A stretch of DNA of 26,817 nucleotides from Rhizobium sp. Q54 (lineage in GTDB: Bacteria; Pseudomonadota; Alphaproteobacteria; Rhizobiales; Beijerinckiaceae), in NCBI GenBank assembly GCA_945903655.1, contig CAMDOY010000008.1, forward strand, positions 1-26,817, in the 5' to 3' direction. Shown here in pieces: positions 15,535 to 24,170 of the stretch. Numbering within the stretch: the first letter of the stretch is position 1; every line of letters starts with the position of its first letter. Both the position numbers and the translations under genes were made by a program. The notes beneath the pieces are model-generated. The model searched no databases. It saw only the letters and a list, made by a program, of their open reading frames with translations, and was not told where the DNA came from.

Positions 15535-18507
15535 CTATCCCTCCAGCAGCCCCTGCCGGGCCGTCTTGGCGAAGATCCAGCGGGCGAAGACGAAGACGAT
15601 GCCGGCCAACACCAGCGCCAGGATCCCCGCCACCAGTCCCGTCTCCCAGGACACAGCAAGGCGCGTCGGCAGATAGTTGAGCACCGTGCGCAGCTGGCGC
15701 AATTCCCAGATCAGCTTGGTGATGCCAAAGCCCACCAGCAGGGCCACGCCCCCGCCGATGATGAGCCCCACGATGGAGGGCCCCAGCACATTGGGCAGGA
15801 AAAAGCGCACCACATCGGCTGGCCCTGCGCCGCGAATGCGCAACAGGGCCAGGGTGCGCCGGTCTTCCAGATAATTGGCGTAGGCCACCGCATAGATGCC
15901 GATGAGCGCCAGCAGGAAGCCGCCAAGCAGATAGATCTGCACATTCTGCCGCGCTAGATAGATATACATATCGCTGCCCAGCCGCTGCATCTCCGAGGAG
16001 ATGTCGCGCAGATCCAGCGGCTCGACGCCGATGGTCCCCAGCACCCGCTTGCGCAGGTCAGCGCCATCGACGCCTCGCTGCGCCGCCACGGAGATGACGA
16101 TGCGCGGCACCAGCACATCGAGGCCTTCCAGCGCCTTCTCGTTCTGGGCGCCGACCAGATAGGGCGCGTTGGTGAAGAGGTGATTGAGATAGTCGACGCG
16201 GGCGGCGACGAAGCCCTCGCGGTCATTGACCGTGCGCAGAGGAACGCCGGGGAGGAAATGCAGGGTGCCCCCATAGGGCATGCGCTGCATCTTGCCATCG
16301 GTCATACGCCCCACGGGCATGGGCTCGCCAAAGCCTTTCTTGTAGAATGCGCCCACGGGGGCGGAGGCGAGGATGCGGTTCTGGTCGAGCTGTTTCAGGG
16401 TCGCCGCGAAATCGCCGCCAAGCCCCAGCGCAGGCTCCGAATAGGTCGCCTCGAGATGGCGGGCGGGATCGGGCAGGAAATAGAAGGGCAGGCCGGAGAA
16501 GCCGCGATCGGGCATGAACAGGCCCTCGACGATCCCCTCCACGAGATAGGAGACGCGGCGCACGCCTTTCTCCGCCTCGATGCGCGCGATCATGGGGTCA
16601 AGCTTCACCCGCAGGGCCGCGAGCCGCTCGCGCAGGCCGCCGCGCGCCTGCGCCTCAGCTGGCATGAGGTCCAGCGCGTTGATGGTGAGTTGCAGGTCGG
16701 AGCCCAATTGGATGCGCGCGCCGCGTTCGGTCTTGTTGTCGAAGACCGCCGTCATGACCGTGGGATAGAGGGCGAGGCTCGCCATGAGCCCCACGATCAG
16801 CAGAAAGCTCGCCGCGCGATGCCTGCGGATCTGCATATGCTTCACGGCCACGTCCTTGAGCGGCCCCGCCAGAAGCGAGGCCACTGGCGTCATCAGCGCC
16901 GACATGAGCCCCTTGCGCGAGGCGATGAGAGACACGAGCCCATAGATGAAGAAGGGGAAGGCGACGAAGTCGAGCGCGCGGTCCAGATCCGCCGCCCAGG
17001 GCACCGCAATGAAGGTGGTGAGCGCGGTGTCCAGCACCCATCCCGTCACCTTGGCCCCGCCGAACAGCAGCGCGAGAAATTGCAGCAAACCGAAACGCAC
17101 CTGCGCACCATCGAACTCGCCGCCCTCGACGCGACGCGAGGCCTGCAGTGGCGACACGCGGGACGCCTCGCGCACGAAGCGCCGCCCCACCATGAGCGCA
17201 ATGGCCACGCCAACCACGATGAAGACGCAGAGCACCAGTGGGTCCTGAATCTTCGCCATGAGCGGCAGCGGCGGCAACCCGCCGTAGTAGAGCAGCAGCG
17301 GCGCCAGCGTGCCAAGCACGCCGCCCGCGATCCCGCCCGCCAGTCCGCCCGCGCCAATGGCGATCAGCATGATCCGGCCGATGAGCCAGCCCGGCGTTCC
17401 CCGCAGGCGCAGCAGCCCCAGTTTGCGGCGCTCGTTGAGCATGAGAAGGCCCGAGAGATTGGCCAGCAGCACACCCGCCATGAGCAGCAGAGGCAGCGAC
17501 ACCAGCAGGCTGATGAGCGCGATCTTCTTGGCGATGTCATCCATGCGCATGAACATCGTGCCGAGGTTATGATCCACCGCCGCCGAGGCCGTGCGGTGCT
17601 GGACGCCATCGGTGATGCGGCTGCCCGTGGCGATGATGCGGGTCAGGGAGCCCTCGATGTCCCAGCCCGACACGAGATTGGCCCGGTCGAGCTTCGCCAG
17701 ATGGATGATCTCGGGGAAATAGTCGCCGGGGTTGCCGTGGATGTCCGCATGACCCTCGTCATGCATGAAGCCGCGCGACACCGCGTCGAATTTCAGGATC
17801 AGGGAAGGGTCCCACGGGGGCACGATGATCATGCCCAGTTCCGGCACAAGGGTGGGCGAACTCGTCTGCTCCAGATACCAGCGGTTGAGCTCGGTGGAAT
17901 CGATGCGGATCACCCGCTCGATCCCCGTGCGCAGGGTGAGCACGCCCAGGGGATGCTTGTGCTCGTCGTCCACCGAGAGGTTCGGATCCTTCGGCTGCAC
18001 CACAAGCTCGAATTTCTTGCGATTTTGCAGCCTGAGGAAGGCGTCGCCCATCTGGCCCTTGGAGCCCACGAGCACGATGACGGCTTCATTACCGGAGGGC
18101 CTGATGTCCGGCGGAATCAGGCTGGGGTCGGTGGCCGTGAGAATCGAGAGCCAGGGCGTGCGCAATTGCTGCCCGTCAATGACCGGCATCACTGAAAAGG
18201 GCGGAATGGTCCGCAGGAAATAGAGGCGCTCGGACTGAGCGACGCCGCGCGTCTTCGCCACATTGTCGTGGACCTCGCCCGCCTGCGGCACATCCGCCGT
18301 TTGATACACCGAGACATCCCACGGCACGCGCTTGACCTGATCGTCCACATAAAGCTGCATGGCGTGACGCGAGGTCACATTCACCGCCGCCAGCAGGAAC
18401 ACCACGAGAAAGGACACCAGGCAAAAGGTGAGGAACACCCGCTTGCCGATGACGCGAAACAGCGTCGCCAGAATGGGCCAGTTCATTTTGACGTCAATGT
18501 CGCGCAT
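15535..18507 (-). CDS. Large FtsX/MacB-like ABC transporter permease (duplicated FtsX domains)
   Basis: This 990-residue inner-membrane protein has one N-terminal helix (about 25-50), a large periplasmic region, a first FtsX membrane block (roughly 325-460) with NERRKLGLLRLRGTPGW, a second hydrophobic block with another periplasmic domain (about 480-840), and a C-terminal FtsX block with EDRRTLALLRIRGAGPAD. The repeated 'R-LGLLR-RG' patterns are the coupling regions that contact the ATPase. Type VII (MacB/LolCDE) transporters work as mechanotransmitters on periplasmic proteins or lipids rather than simple pores. The length is well above LolC or MacB and is typical of the duplicated YbbP-like form. 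It starts 3 bp after the ATPase stop, so the two form one unit. The cargo is unknown. Confidence 0.9.
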   Translation of the reverse strand: MRDIDVKMNWPILATLFRVIGKRVFLTFCLVSFLVVFLLAAVNVTSRHAMQLYVDDQVKRVPWDVSVYQTADVPQAGEVHDNVAKTRGVAQSERLYFLRTIPPFSVMPVIDGQQLRTPWLSILTATDPSLIPPDIRPSGNEAVIVLVGSKGQMGDAFLRLQNRKKFELVVQPKDPNLSVDDEHKHPLGVLTLRTGIERVIRIDSTELNRWYLEQTSSPTLVPELGMIIVPPWDPSLILKFDAVSRGFMHDEGHADIHGNPGDYFPEIIHLAKLDRANLVSGWDIEGSLTRIIATGSRITDGVQHRTASAAVDHNLGTMFMRMDDIAKKIALISLLVSLPLLLMAGVLLANLSGLLMLNERRKLGLLRLRGTPGWLIGRIMLIAIGAGGLAGGIAGGVLGTLAPLLLYYGGLPPLPLMAKIQDPLVLCVFIVVGVAIALMVGRRFVREASRVSPLQASRRVEGGEFDGAQVRFGLLQFLALLFGGAKVTGWVLDTALTTFIAVPWAADLDRALDFVAFPFFIYGLVSLIASRKGLMSALMTPVASLLAGPLKDVAVKHMQIRRHRAASFLLIVGLMASLALYPTVMTAVFDNKTERGARIQLGSDLQLTINALDLMPAEAQARGGLRERLAALRVKLDPMIARIEAEKGVRRVSYLVEGIVEGLFMPDRGFSGLPFYFLPDPARHLEATYSEPALGLGGDFAATLKQLDQNRILASAPVGAFYKKGFGEPMPVGRMTDGKMQRMPYGGTLHFLPGVPLRTVNDREGFVAARVDYLNHLFTNAPYLVGAQNEKALEGLDVLVPRIVISVAAQRGVDGADLRKRVLGTIGVEPLDLRDISSEMQRLGSDMYIYLARQNVQIYLLGGFLLALIGIYAVAYANYLEDRRTLALLRIRGAGPADVVRFFLPNVLGPSIVGLIIGGGVALLVGFGITKLIWELRQLRTVLNYLPTRLAVSWETGLVAGILALVLAGIVFVFARWIFAKTARQGLLEG

Positions 18508-18510
18508 GGC

Positions 18511-19212
18511 TCAGGTGACCTGCTGAACGGCGCCGTCGCGCATGTGATAGACGCGGGGAAATTGCTCGACCACCTTGGGATCATGGGAGGCTACGAGCAC
18601 GGTCTTGCCGCGCGAGGTCGCCAGATCGATCAGCATGGAGGAAATGACCTTGGCGTTGTGGGAGTCGAGATTGCCCGTGGGCTCATCGGCGAGGATGATC
18701 GGGGGATCATTGACGAGGGCCAGGCACACCGCCACGCGCTGCTGCTCGCCGCCGGACAATTCCTCAGGCCGCTTGAAGCCCTTGGCCTTCAGGCCCACGG
18801 TCTCCAGCAGGCCTTCGGCGCGCGCCCGCCGTTCCTCCGGTCCCACGCCAGCCAGCAGCATGGGCAGCTCCAGATTCTCGATGGCCGAGAGGCTGGGGAT
18901 CAGGTTGAAGAACTGGAACACGAAGCCGATCTTGCGCAGCCGATAAAGCTCGAGCTGGCGCTCGGTCATGGCCGCGACATTCTCGCCATTGACCCAGATC
19001 TCGCCGCCGCTCGGCCGGTCCATGCCGCCCAGCAGATTGAGGATCGTGGTCTTGCCGCAGCCCGATGGGCCCATCAGGGCGGCGGCTTCTCCGCCGCCGA
19101 TGGACCAGTTCATCTTTTCCAGCGCGATGATGCGGGCCGCCTGCGTTTCATAGGTCTTCGACACGCCGACCAGGCGCACCGCGCGGTCGGCCTCGGCGGT
19201 CTCGTTCGCCAT
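18511..19212 (-). CDS. ABC transporter ATPase, LolD/MacB type
   Basis: This 233-residue cytoplasmic ATPase powers the adjacent FtsX-type permease. It has Walker A GPSGCGKT at about 48-55, Q-loop FVFQFFNLIPSL at 97-108, signature LSGGEQQRVA at 152-161, Walker B ILADEPTGNLDS at 173-184 and the switch histidine in VASHD at 207-211. The 'DEPTGNLD' form is characteristic of the LolD/MacB/FtsE branch. The signature is followed by V-C-L-A rather than the usual I-A-R-A, a mild oddity. ATG at 19212 is chosen because it lies after the upstream gene's end at 19248, while longer starts would overlap that gene. AAGGA is immediately before it. It is 35 bp downstream of the amber-interrupted secreted protein. 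Confidence 0.9.
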   Translation of the reverse strand: MANETAEADRAVRLVGVSKTYETQAARIIALEKMNWSIGGGEAAALMGPSGCGKTTILNLLGGMDRPSGGEIWVNGENVAAMTERQLELYRLRKIGFVFQFFNLIPSLSAIENLELPMLLAGVGPEERRARAEGLLETVGLKAKGFKRPEELSGGEQQRVAVCLALVNDPPIILADEPTGNLDSHNAKVISSMLIDLATSRGKTVLVASHDPKVVEQFPRVYHMRDGAVQQVT

Positions 19213-19247
19213 TCCTTGCTCGCTTCCGTAGGGGTTACAGCGCGTGA

Positions 19248-21068
19248 TTACGGCTTGAAATAGGGATAGGTGCCCGCCTCGATGCTCTTGGCCCAGCTGA
19301 CCCAATGGGCGCCGGGATTGCGCGCATAGGCGTCGTAGCTGCCCGGCGCATTGATGCCGGGCATGCTGGGGATGTAATCGCGCCGCAGGATTTCGCTAGG
19401 GTTGCCATAGCGCGAGGCGAGCGCGCGCACGCCCACATCCTCGAAGGACGCCAGACCCCCATGCTCCAGCAGGGTGATCCACTGATCGAGCTCGCGGATC
19501 TTCACCTGCATGCTCGGCAGGAGGTTATGGTGATGCAGGGAATGGCCCATGGGCAGCAGGTTCTTCTCCGAGAAGGCCTTGCTCTCGGAGGACCATTCGC
19601 CGACCTTTTCAGGGCCCATGGCCGCCTCCGCGCCGAAGGCCCAGTGGATCACGCCCGCCACATTGCGCTCGGAGAGATTGATGCCCTCCATCACCTCGAC
19701 CGGATGTTTGAAATATTTGGGGTTGGTGCCCATACCCGCTTCATAGAGCCACCAATAGCCCTTCTTGTCCTGATGGGGCCACTGCATGTCCTGGGTGCCC
19801 GGATAGTTCTGCAGGACGCGCATGCCCTCCCCATAGAGCCCGCCGCCCTTGATCTGCGCAATCTTGCCGTTTTTCACGGTGATTTCGATGCGCGGATGGG
19901 TAGCCGCGTGGCTGGTGGTGGAGGCGATGATCCCCGACACCTCCGGCAGCACGGCGGGAATATATTTGCTGGTCATGACCGGATATTCGACGACCGAATA
20001 GGGGAAGCGTCCCGTCGCCTGCGCGGGGAACATGTAGAGATGTCCCTGCTGATAAACGCCCGAAGCCCAGCCCTGCGCTTCGTTTTCCTTCAGGTCATAG
20101 CCGAAGGCCGTGCCTTCGGGATCGGTCACTTCGGCGCGCTGGACGAGAGCCAGCGCCTCGATGGTCTTGGACTCCACCATGCGCCACACGTCCGCAGGGA
20201 AGGCGGGCACCTGGCTCATGAGGTCATAGAGATCGAGGAAGGTGTAATTCCCCAGAAACTTCTCGCCGTGATGGCGCATGGCCTTGCGGGTGTTGGGTCG
20301 GTTGGCGCCGCGCCACATGACCCAATCAATCTGCGGATTCTTGTCGAGCCAGGCGACCACGGCCGCCGAGGACCTGTTGATATAATCGCCCGCGATGGCC
20401 GCGAGCTTGGGGTCGGGGATCACCAGTTCGGGCCAAGTGGCCTTGAAGAGATCGGGATCACGCTCGTTGACCCACTGGCGACCCTTCTTGAAATCCACCA
20501 TCTGGCCAGTGGTGGTGAAGAAGCTGTCCAGCTCGCGCTGGCCGTCGCTGATGGTGTATTCGCGCAGGGCTTCTCGCACCTGGCGGAACTCGCTCTCCGA
20601 AAGGCCCATGGCGTCCCAGATGGTGACGATCTACGTCTTGACGCCGCGCTCCTCAAGGGCGCGCTTGATGGCGTCCTGCACCAGCATGTTGGGCCAGGCG
20701 TCGCGGATCTCGCCGACGAAGATCACCATCTGCTTGCCCGGCAGGGCGAGGCCCAGCGGGGTGCGCCCGCCCGTCTGGCGCGCGGCGGCGCGGGCCTGGG
20801 GCATCAACTCGTCCACCGTGGCGGGCGCCTTGAGATAAGAGGGGAAGGCGGGCGGCGGCACAGGCCTTTGCGGCCCCGGACCCTTCAGCCCCTGCTCCTT
20901 GCGCCGCTGCGCCATGGTGTCCGGCGCCCAGGGCTCGTAAATCGCCTTGCGCTGCTCGATGGAGGGGCGCTGCGCCGCAGATGGCTGGGGCGCCTGCGCG
21001 AGGGTGGAACCGACGGCGAAAAAACTGAAGGCGAGGGCCGCGCCTGCGGCCAGTGGTGTCCTGAGCAT
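19248..21068 (-). pseudogene. Secreted M29/NicX-like protein interrupted by an in-frame amber codon
   Basis: One reading frame from ATG 21068 to 19248 has 607 codons including the final stop and a single internal TAG at 20631-20633, after about residue 145. The N-terminus has a signal peptide ending STLAQA, then a proline-rich linker, then a Rossmann-like start MVIFVGEIRDAW. Reading continues smoothly after TAG with IVTIWDAMGLSES. The C-terminal half resembles, weakly and by motif, M29 aminopeptidases and the NicX ring-cleavage family: YEAGMGTNP, VIHWAFG and HSLHHHN would supply metal-binding Glu and His. A restart at ATG 20609 would give a 453-residue product without a signal peptide. TAC to TAG is one base change. 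GGGGAAGAG precedes the ATG. It may be a recent nonsense mutation, a sequencing error or readthrough. The family call is low confidence. Confidence 0.7.
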
Positions 21069-21144
21069 GTCTCTTCCCCCGAATATCTTATCGCCCACCG
21101 GTCACAGAACGCCTGCGCCGGAGGTTTGCATCGTCTGGTTTGAC

Positions 21145-21150
21145 TATAGT
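21145..21150 (+). promoter_or_regulatory. Candidate -10 element for the ycnI-copCD operon
   Basis: TATAGT lies 55 bp before the ATG at 21205, in the 136-bp divergent gap 21069-21204. It is the same hexamer as in the DUF305 promoter candidate. No strong -35 box at 16-18 bp is visible, so an activator may be needed if this is real. Confidence 0.3.
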
Positions 21151-21204
21151 AAGCAGAAGTTCAGGCGCGCAAGTGACCTGACGGCGAAAACATGGAGAAG
21201 CAAA

Positions 21205-21699
21205 ATGGCGTGGCGTCCGGGGCTTTTTCTTTCGCTGCGGCCCTGTTGCCTCCTTCTCGCCTCGCCTGTGGCCGCTCATGTGGGCTTCGCCAAGCGCCAG
21301 GTCGCGCTGGCGCCTAGCCTTGAGCTGACCCTGCGGGTCCCCCATGGTTGCGACGGCTCGCCCACCCTGCGCCTGCGCATGCGCATCCCCCGCGCCGTGG
21401 CCTCCGTGCGCCCACAGCCCAAGGAGGGCTGGACCGTCGCGCAAACCGGCGAAGGCGGCGCGCGCGAGGTGATCTGGAGCGGGAACCTGCCGGACAAGCA
21501 GACCGGCGAATTCTCCTTCGCCATGACCCTCGAGGCCTCCGCGAAAGCGGGCGACACGATCCACTTTCCCGTGGTGCAGGAATGCGCCAAGGGCGTCTCC
21601 CGCTGGATCGACATCAAGGGCGCGGAGGCGCAGGGCGAGGAGCGCCACGACGAGAGCAGCTCCCCCGCCCCCGCGATCAAATTGCTGCCGCCGAAATGA
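21205..21699 (+). CDS. ycnI: YcnI/DUF1775 periplasmic copper-binding protein
   Basis: This 164-residue exported protein belongs to the YcnI family (DUF1775), whose mature N-terminal histidine helps bind Cu(II). A signal peptide ends SPVAA and leaves AHVGF or HVGF, so His25 would be at or near the mature N-terminus. Family motifs include LTLRVPHGCDGSPT at about 41-54, RIPRAVASVRP, and the conserved REVIWSGNLP with Trp91. No C-terminal membrane anchor is visible, unlike the Bacillus form; the tail is Ser/Pro-rich. GGAG is placed 8 nt before the ATG. The stop overlaps the CopC-CopD start (ATGA), so the two proteins are coupled in expression and likely work together in periplasmic copper acquisition or delivery. 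Confidence 0.88.
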   Translation: MAWRPGLFLSLRPCCLLLASPVAAHVGFAKRQVALAPSLELTLRVPHGCDGSPTLRLRMRIPRAVASVRPQPKEGWTVAQTGEGGAREVIWSGNLPDKQTGEFSFAMTLEASAKAGDTIHFPVVQECAKGVSRWIDIKGAEAQGEERHDESSSPAPAIKLLPPK

Positions 21700-23285
21700 A
21701 ACGCACCGCGCTTCGCGCGCTTATCGCCCTGGTGTTCTGCGCGCTCTCCTGCGTCAGCGCATTCGCCCATGCGTCCCTGCTCAAGAGCACGCCCGGGGAT
21801 GGCGATCTGCTGAAACAGACGCCGCAAAGCGTTGAACTTCTCTTCAACGAACCTGTTGACATCAACGCCGCCACGCTGGTGGATCCCAAGGGCGTCATCG
21901 GCACGCTGAAGCCCGCCGCTGGCGCAGGGCCGCGTGTGGTCATTCCCCTGCCCGCCAACCTTGCCCAGGGCTCCCACCTCCTGAGCTGGCGCGTGACCTC
22001 GGAAGATGGCCATTCCGTGAGCGGCAGCGTGGTCTTCTCCATCGGCCGCGCAAGCGGCGGCGAGGGACAGGCTGCGGAAGACCCGACCATCCTTGTTTCC
22101 GCGCTCTCCGGCCCGCTGGTGATGATGCGCTTTCTGCTCCTCGCGGGCCTGGTGTTCGGCGTGGGCGCAGGCCTGTTCGCCGCCTTTGTCGCGCCCATTG
22201 GTCATGGCCGCAGCATCGCCCTTGCTGCGCTGGGCGCGGCGGCTTTCGCAGCCCTGCTGGCCATAGGCCTGCAAGGCGCCGACGCCCATGGCCAGGGCCT
22301 GCTGGCGCTCAATGACCGCGCGATGTGGCGCTCGGGCCTGCGCCTGCCGCAGGGCTACGCCTCATTGCTTCTGCTGTTGGCGATGGGCTGCTCTGCGATC
22401 AGCTTGTTCGTGCGGGGCCGCGCAGCGCGCATTCTGGCTTTATCGGCCCTCGTCTTCGTCGCCCTTGGTTTGTCGTATACAAGCCATTCGCGGACCTGGC
22501 GGCCCGAGAGCCTCATGCAAGTGGCGATCACCCTGCATATCGGCGCGGTGGTCCTGTGGGCGGGAGCGCTGCTTCCATTGCTGCGGGCCTCTTATTGCGA
22601 GGATTTCGCAACCCGCTTGCAACGCTTTTCAACCCTCGCGGCGCCAGTCTATGTGCTTTTGCTGCTCAGCGGCGCCGCACTCGCAGCCACGCAGTTTCTG
22701 GCGCCGCGCGAAGTCTTCGCCACCGCCTGGGGCGCGATTTTGGGGGTGAAACTGGGTTTGGTGGCCGCGATCAGCCTGCTGGCCCTCGTTAACCGCTACC
22801 GGTTGACCACGCCCGCGCTGGCGGGCGAGGCTGCTGCACTCAAGAGCCTGCGCCGCTCGATCAGGCTCGAATGCGCCGCCGTCGCTCTCCTTCTGGCCGC
22901 CGTCTCGGTCTGGCGATTGACCCCGCCGCCGAGCGCGCTTGGCGCCCGCAACGAACGGGCGTTCCAGGTTCATCTTCATGGCGCCGACGCCATGGCGAGC
23001 ATGACCATCAGGCCCGCCCGCGTCGGCCCCGTGCAGATCCGCATCGAGCCCAAGGCCAGCGATCTGTCGCCCCTGCGCGTGAAGGAAATCGATCTCTATC
23101 TCACGCCCGATTCGCCAGATGTCGCGCCCATCCACCGCGCGGCGCGTCTGACGCCTGGCGGCCAGATCTGGGAGATCGATGGACTGACCATCCCCGCGCC
23201 GGGGCTCTGGATCCTGCGCCTTGATCTGCTGATTGACGACTTCGAACGCACCCGCCTTGACGCCGCCATCAATCTCAAGCCCTGA
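21696..23285 (+). CDS. CopC-CopD fusion copper uptake protein with C-terminal Ig-like domain
   Basis: This 529-residue protein has three parts. A signal peptide ends SAFA and exposes His25 as the mature N-terminus of a CopC domain; His25, Asp104 and His106 (in SEDGHSVSG) are the expected Cu(II) ligands. From about 130 to 415 come roughly eight membrane helices of the CopD domain, with conserved SHSRTWRPES and LHIGAVVLWAGALLPL. The last 105 residues form a soluble beta-rich domain resembling YtkA-like folds. CopC-CopD (YcnJ-type) fusions import copper across the inner membrane. Translation is coupled to ycnI by a 4-bp overlap. The stop lies 11 bp from the stop of the convergent DUF1007 gene. 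Confidence 0.9.
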   Translation: MKRTALRALIALVFCALSCVSAFAHASLLKSTPGDGDLLKQTPQSVELLFNEPVDINAATLVDPKGVIGTLKPAAGAGPRVVIPLPANLAQGSHLLSWRVTSEDGHSVSGSVVFSIGRASGGEGQAAEDPTILVSALSGPLVMMRFLLLAGLVFGVGAGLFAAFVAPIGHGRSIALAALGAAAFAALLAIGLQGADAHGQGLLALNDRAMWRSGLRLPQGYASLLLLLAMGCSAISLFVRGRAARILALSALVFVALGLSYTSHSRTWRPESLMQVAITLHIGAVVLWAGALLPLLRASYCEDFATRLQRFSTLAAPVYVLLLLSGAALAATQFLAPREVFATAWGAILGVKLGLVAAISLLALVNRYRLTTPALAGEAAALKSLRRSIRLECAAVALLLAAVSVWRLTPPPSALGARNERAFQVHLHGADAMASMTIRPARVGPVQIRIEPKASDLSPLRVKEIDLYLTPDSPDVAPIHRAARLTPGGQIWEIDGLTIPAPGLWILRLDLLIDDFERTRLDAAINLKP

Positions 23286-23296
23286 AGGTTTGATGT

Positions 23297-23932
23297 TCAC
23301 TTCGCGCAATTGAGCGCGACAGTCGACGCAAGCTTGCCCCCGAAGTCGATCGACAATTGATTGGTGCGCCGGGAATCATCGAGTCGCCGCGCCTCGTCTT
23401 CGCCAAGCGCGCCGGGTTTGATGATCGTGAACCGGCAATGGCCCGGGCCGATCAGCCGCACCGGTTCCTTCAGCGTGATGGCCACGACATATTGGGGATC
23501 GAAAACCCGAACATTCACCTCCTGCGGGTTCCCCTTGATCGCGCGCAGCCCCACGGAAAAGGACAGACGCAACCGCCCATCCTCCAGCGCCACCCGCGCA
23601 TCCTCTGCGCCTATGGCCTGCAAATCCTGATCAGGCGCGCTGGCGGTGGTGAAATAGTCGACGGCGTCCAGCTTCTCCATCATCTCGTCGGCGAGCCTGG
23701 CGAGGGCCTCTCGCCCTGGCTTTCCGCGCGGCCCCGCAAGTCCCTGCACGGCGAAGGCGGAATACATGTCGTCGAAGGTCCATTCCTGACGCAGACGCCT
23801 GACCGCGCCATCCTCCGTCACTTCAATCGACAGATCCACATCGACGAACACATGGGGATGGGCGAGCGCAAGCGTTCCGCCGCCACAGGCCACAAGCACG
23901 ATCATCGCTGCGCAAAGCGCCCTGCGTCGCAT
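23297..23932 (-). CDS. DUF1007 periplasmic protein, probably metal-related
   Basis: This 211-residue protein is exported by a signal peptide ending TLALA, leaving a mature start HPHVFVDVD with His25, His27 and Asp31 as likely metal ligands. The WTFDDMYSAF segment at about 51-60 and VRVFDPQYVVAI near the middle are typical of DUF1007, annotated in many genomes as a periplasmic component of an uncharacterised transporter and commonly beside NicO/RcnA-type nickel-cobalt permeases. No such permease is in the window. ATG at 23932 is chosen because GGGAGGA lies just before it and would be internal for the ATG at 23947. It converges on copCD. Its metal is unknown; the location suggests copper, family context suggests nickel, cobalt or zinc. 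Confidence 0.85.
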   Translation of the reverse strand: MRRRALCAAMIVLVACGGGTLALAHPHVFVDVDLSIEVTEDGAVRRLRQEWTFDDMYSAFAVQGLAGPRGKPGREALARLADEMMEKLDAVDYFTTASAPDQDLQAIGAEDARVALEDGRLRLSFSVGLRAIKGNPQEVNVRVFDPQYVVAITLKEPVRLIGPGHCRFTIIKPGALGEDEARRLDDSRRTNQLSIDFGGKLASTVALNCAK

Positions 23933-24040
23933 CCATCCTCCCACCATGCAGGCAGAATGGAGGCGCCGGTGGCGCCGCGCAAGCCTCTTTTGCGTGAAAG
24001 CCTCGCCATGCTTATGCAACAACGCGCCGCCCTCCTCTGA

Positions 24041-24068
24041 TTGACCTTTGGCCTTGATTGGATAGATT
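24041..24068 (+). promoter_or_regulatory. Sigma-70-like promoter of the second NMT1-type receptor
   Basis: TTGACC (24041-24046) and TAGATT (24063-24068) are separated by 16 bp and give a good consensus match in the 238-bp divergent gap 23933-24170. The predicted leader is about 95 nt. The -10 box overlaps the dyad described separately. Confidence 0.55.
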
Positions 24069-24086
24069 GATGCGAACACATCAATC
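24065..24086. promoter_or_regulatory. Operator-like dyad overlapping the -10 box
   Basis: GATTGATG (24065-24072) and CATCAATC (24079-24086) are perfect 8-bp inverted arms around 6 bp. Its position across the -10 element and start site is that of a repressor operator. The regulator is not encoded in the window. Confidence 0.55.
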
Positions 24087-24170
24087 GTCCCGCATGGTCG
24101 CGCAAAGCGCCGTCAGGGGCCGCCTCCGGGGGGATGACATGCATCGACCCCAAAATTAAAGGCTCCCCAC

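Noticed and set aside
16180..18195. Very long open frame antisense to the FtsX permease (also similar ones at 12395-14245, 19305-21143 and 4368-5786)
   Set aside because: These are side effects of high GC at third codon positions. Their translations are low-complexity, rich in Arg, His, Gly and Ala, and match no family, while the opposite strand encodes clear proteins.
20607..20609. Treating the 453-residue frame starting at 20609 as an independent intact gene
   Set aside because: The in-frame continuation upstream of the amber codon, the missing signal peptide and the lack of a good ribosome site all indicate that it is the 3' part of one gene.
23302..23319. Inverted repeat TCGCGC-AATTGA-GCGCGA at the 3' end of the DUF1007 gene
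   Set aside because: It lies inside the last codons, with short arms and no T-run; it could fold but there is not enough to call a terminator.
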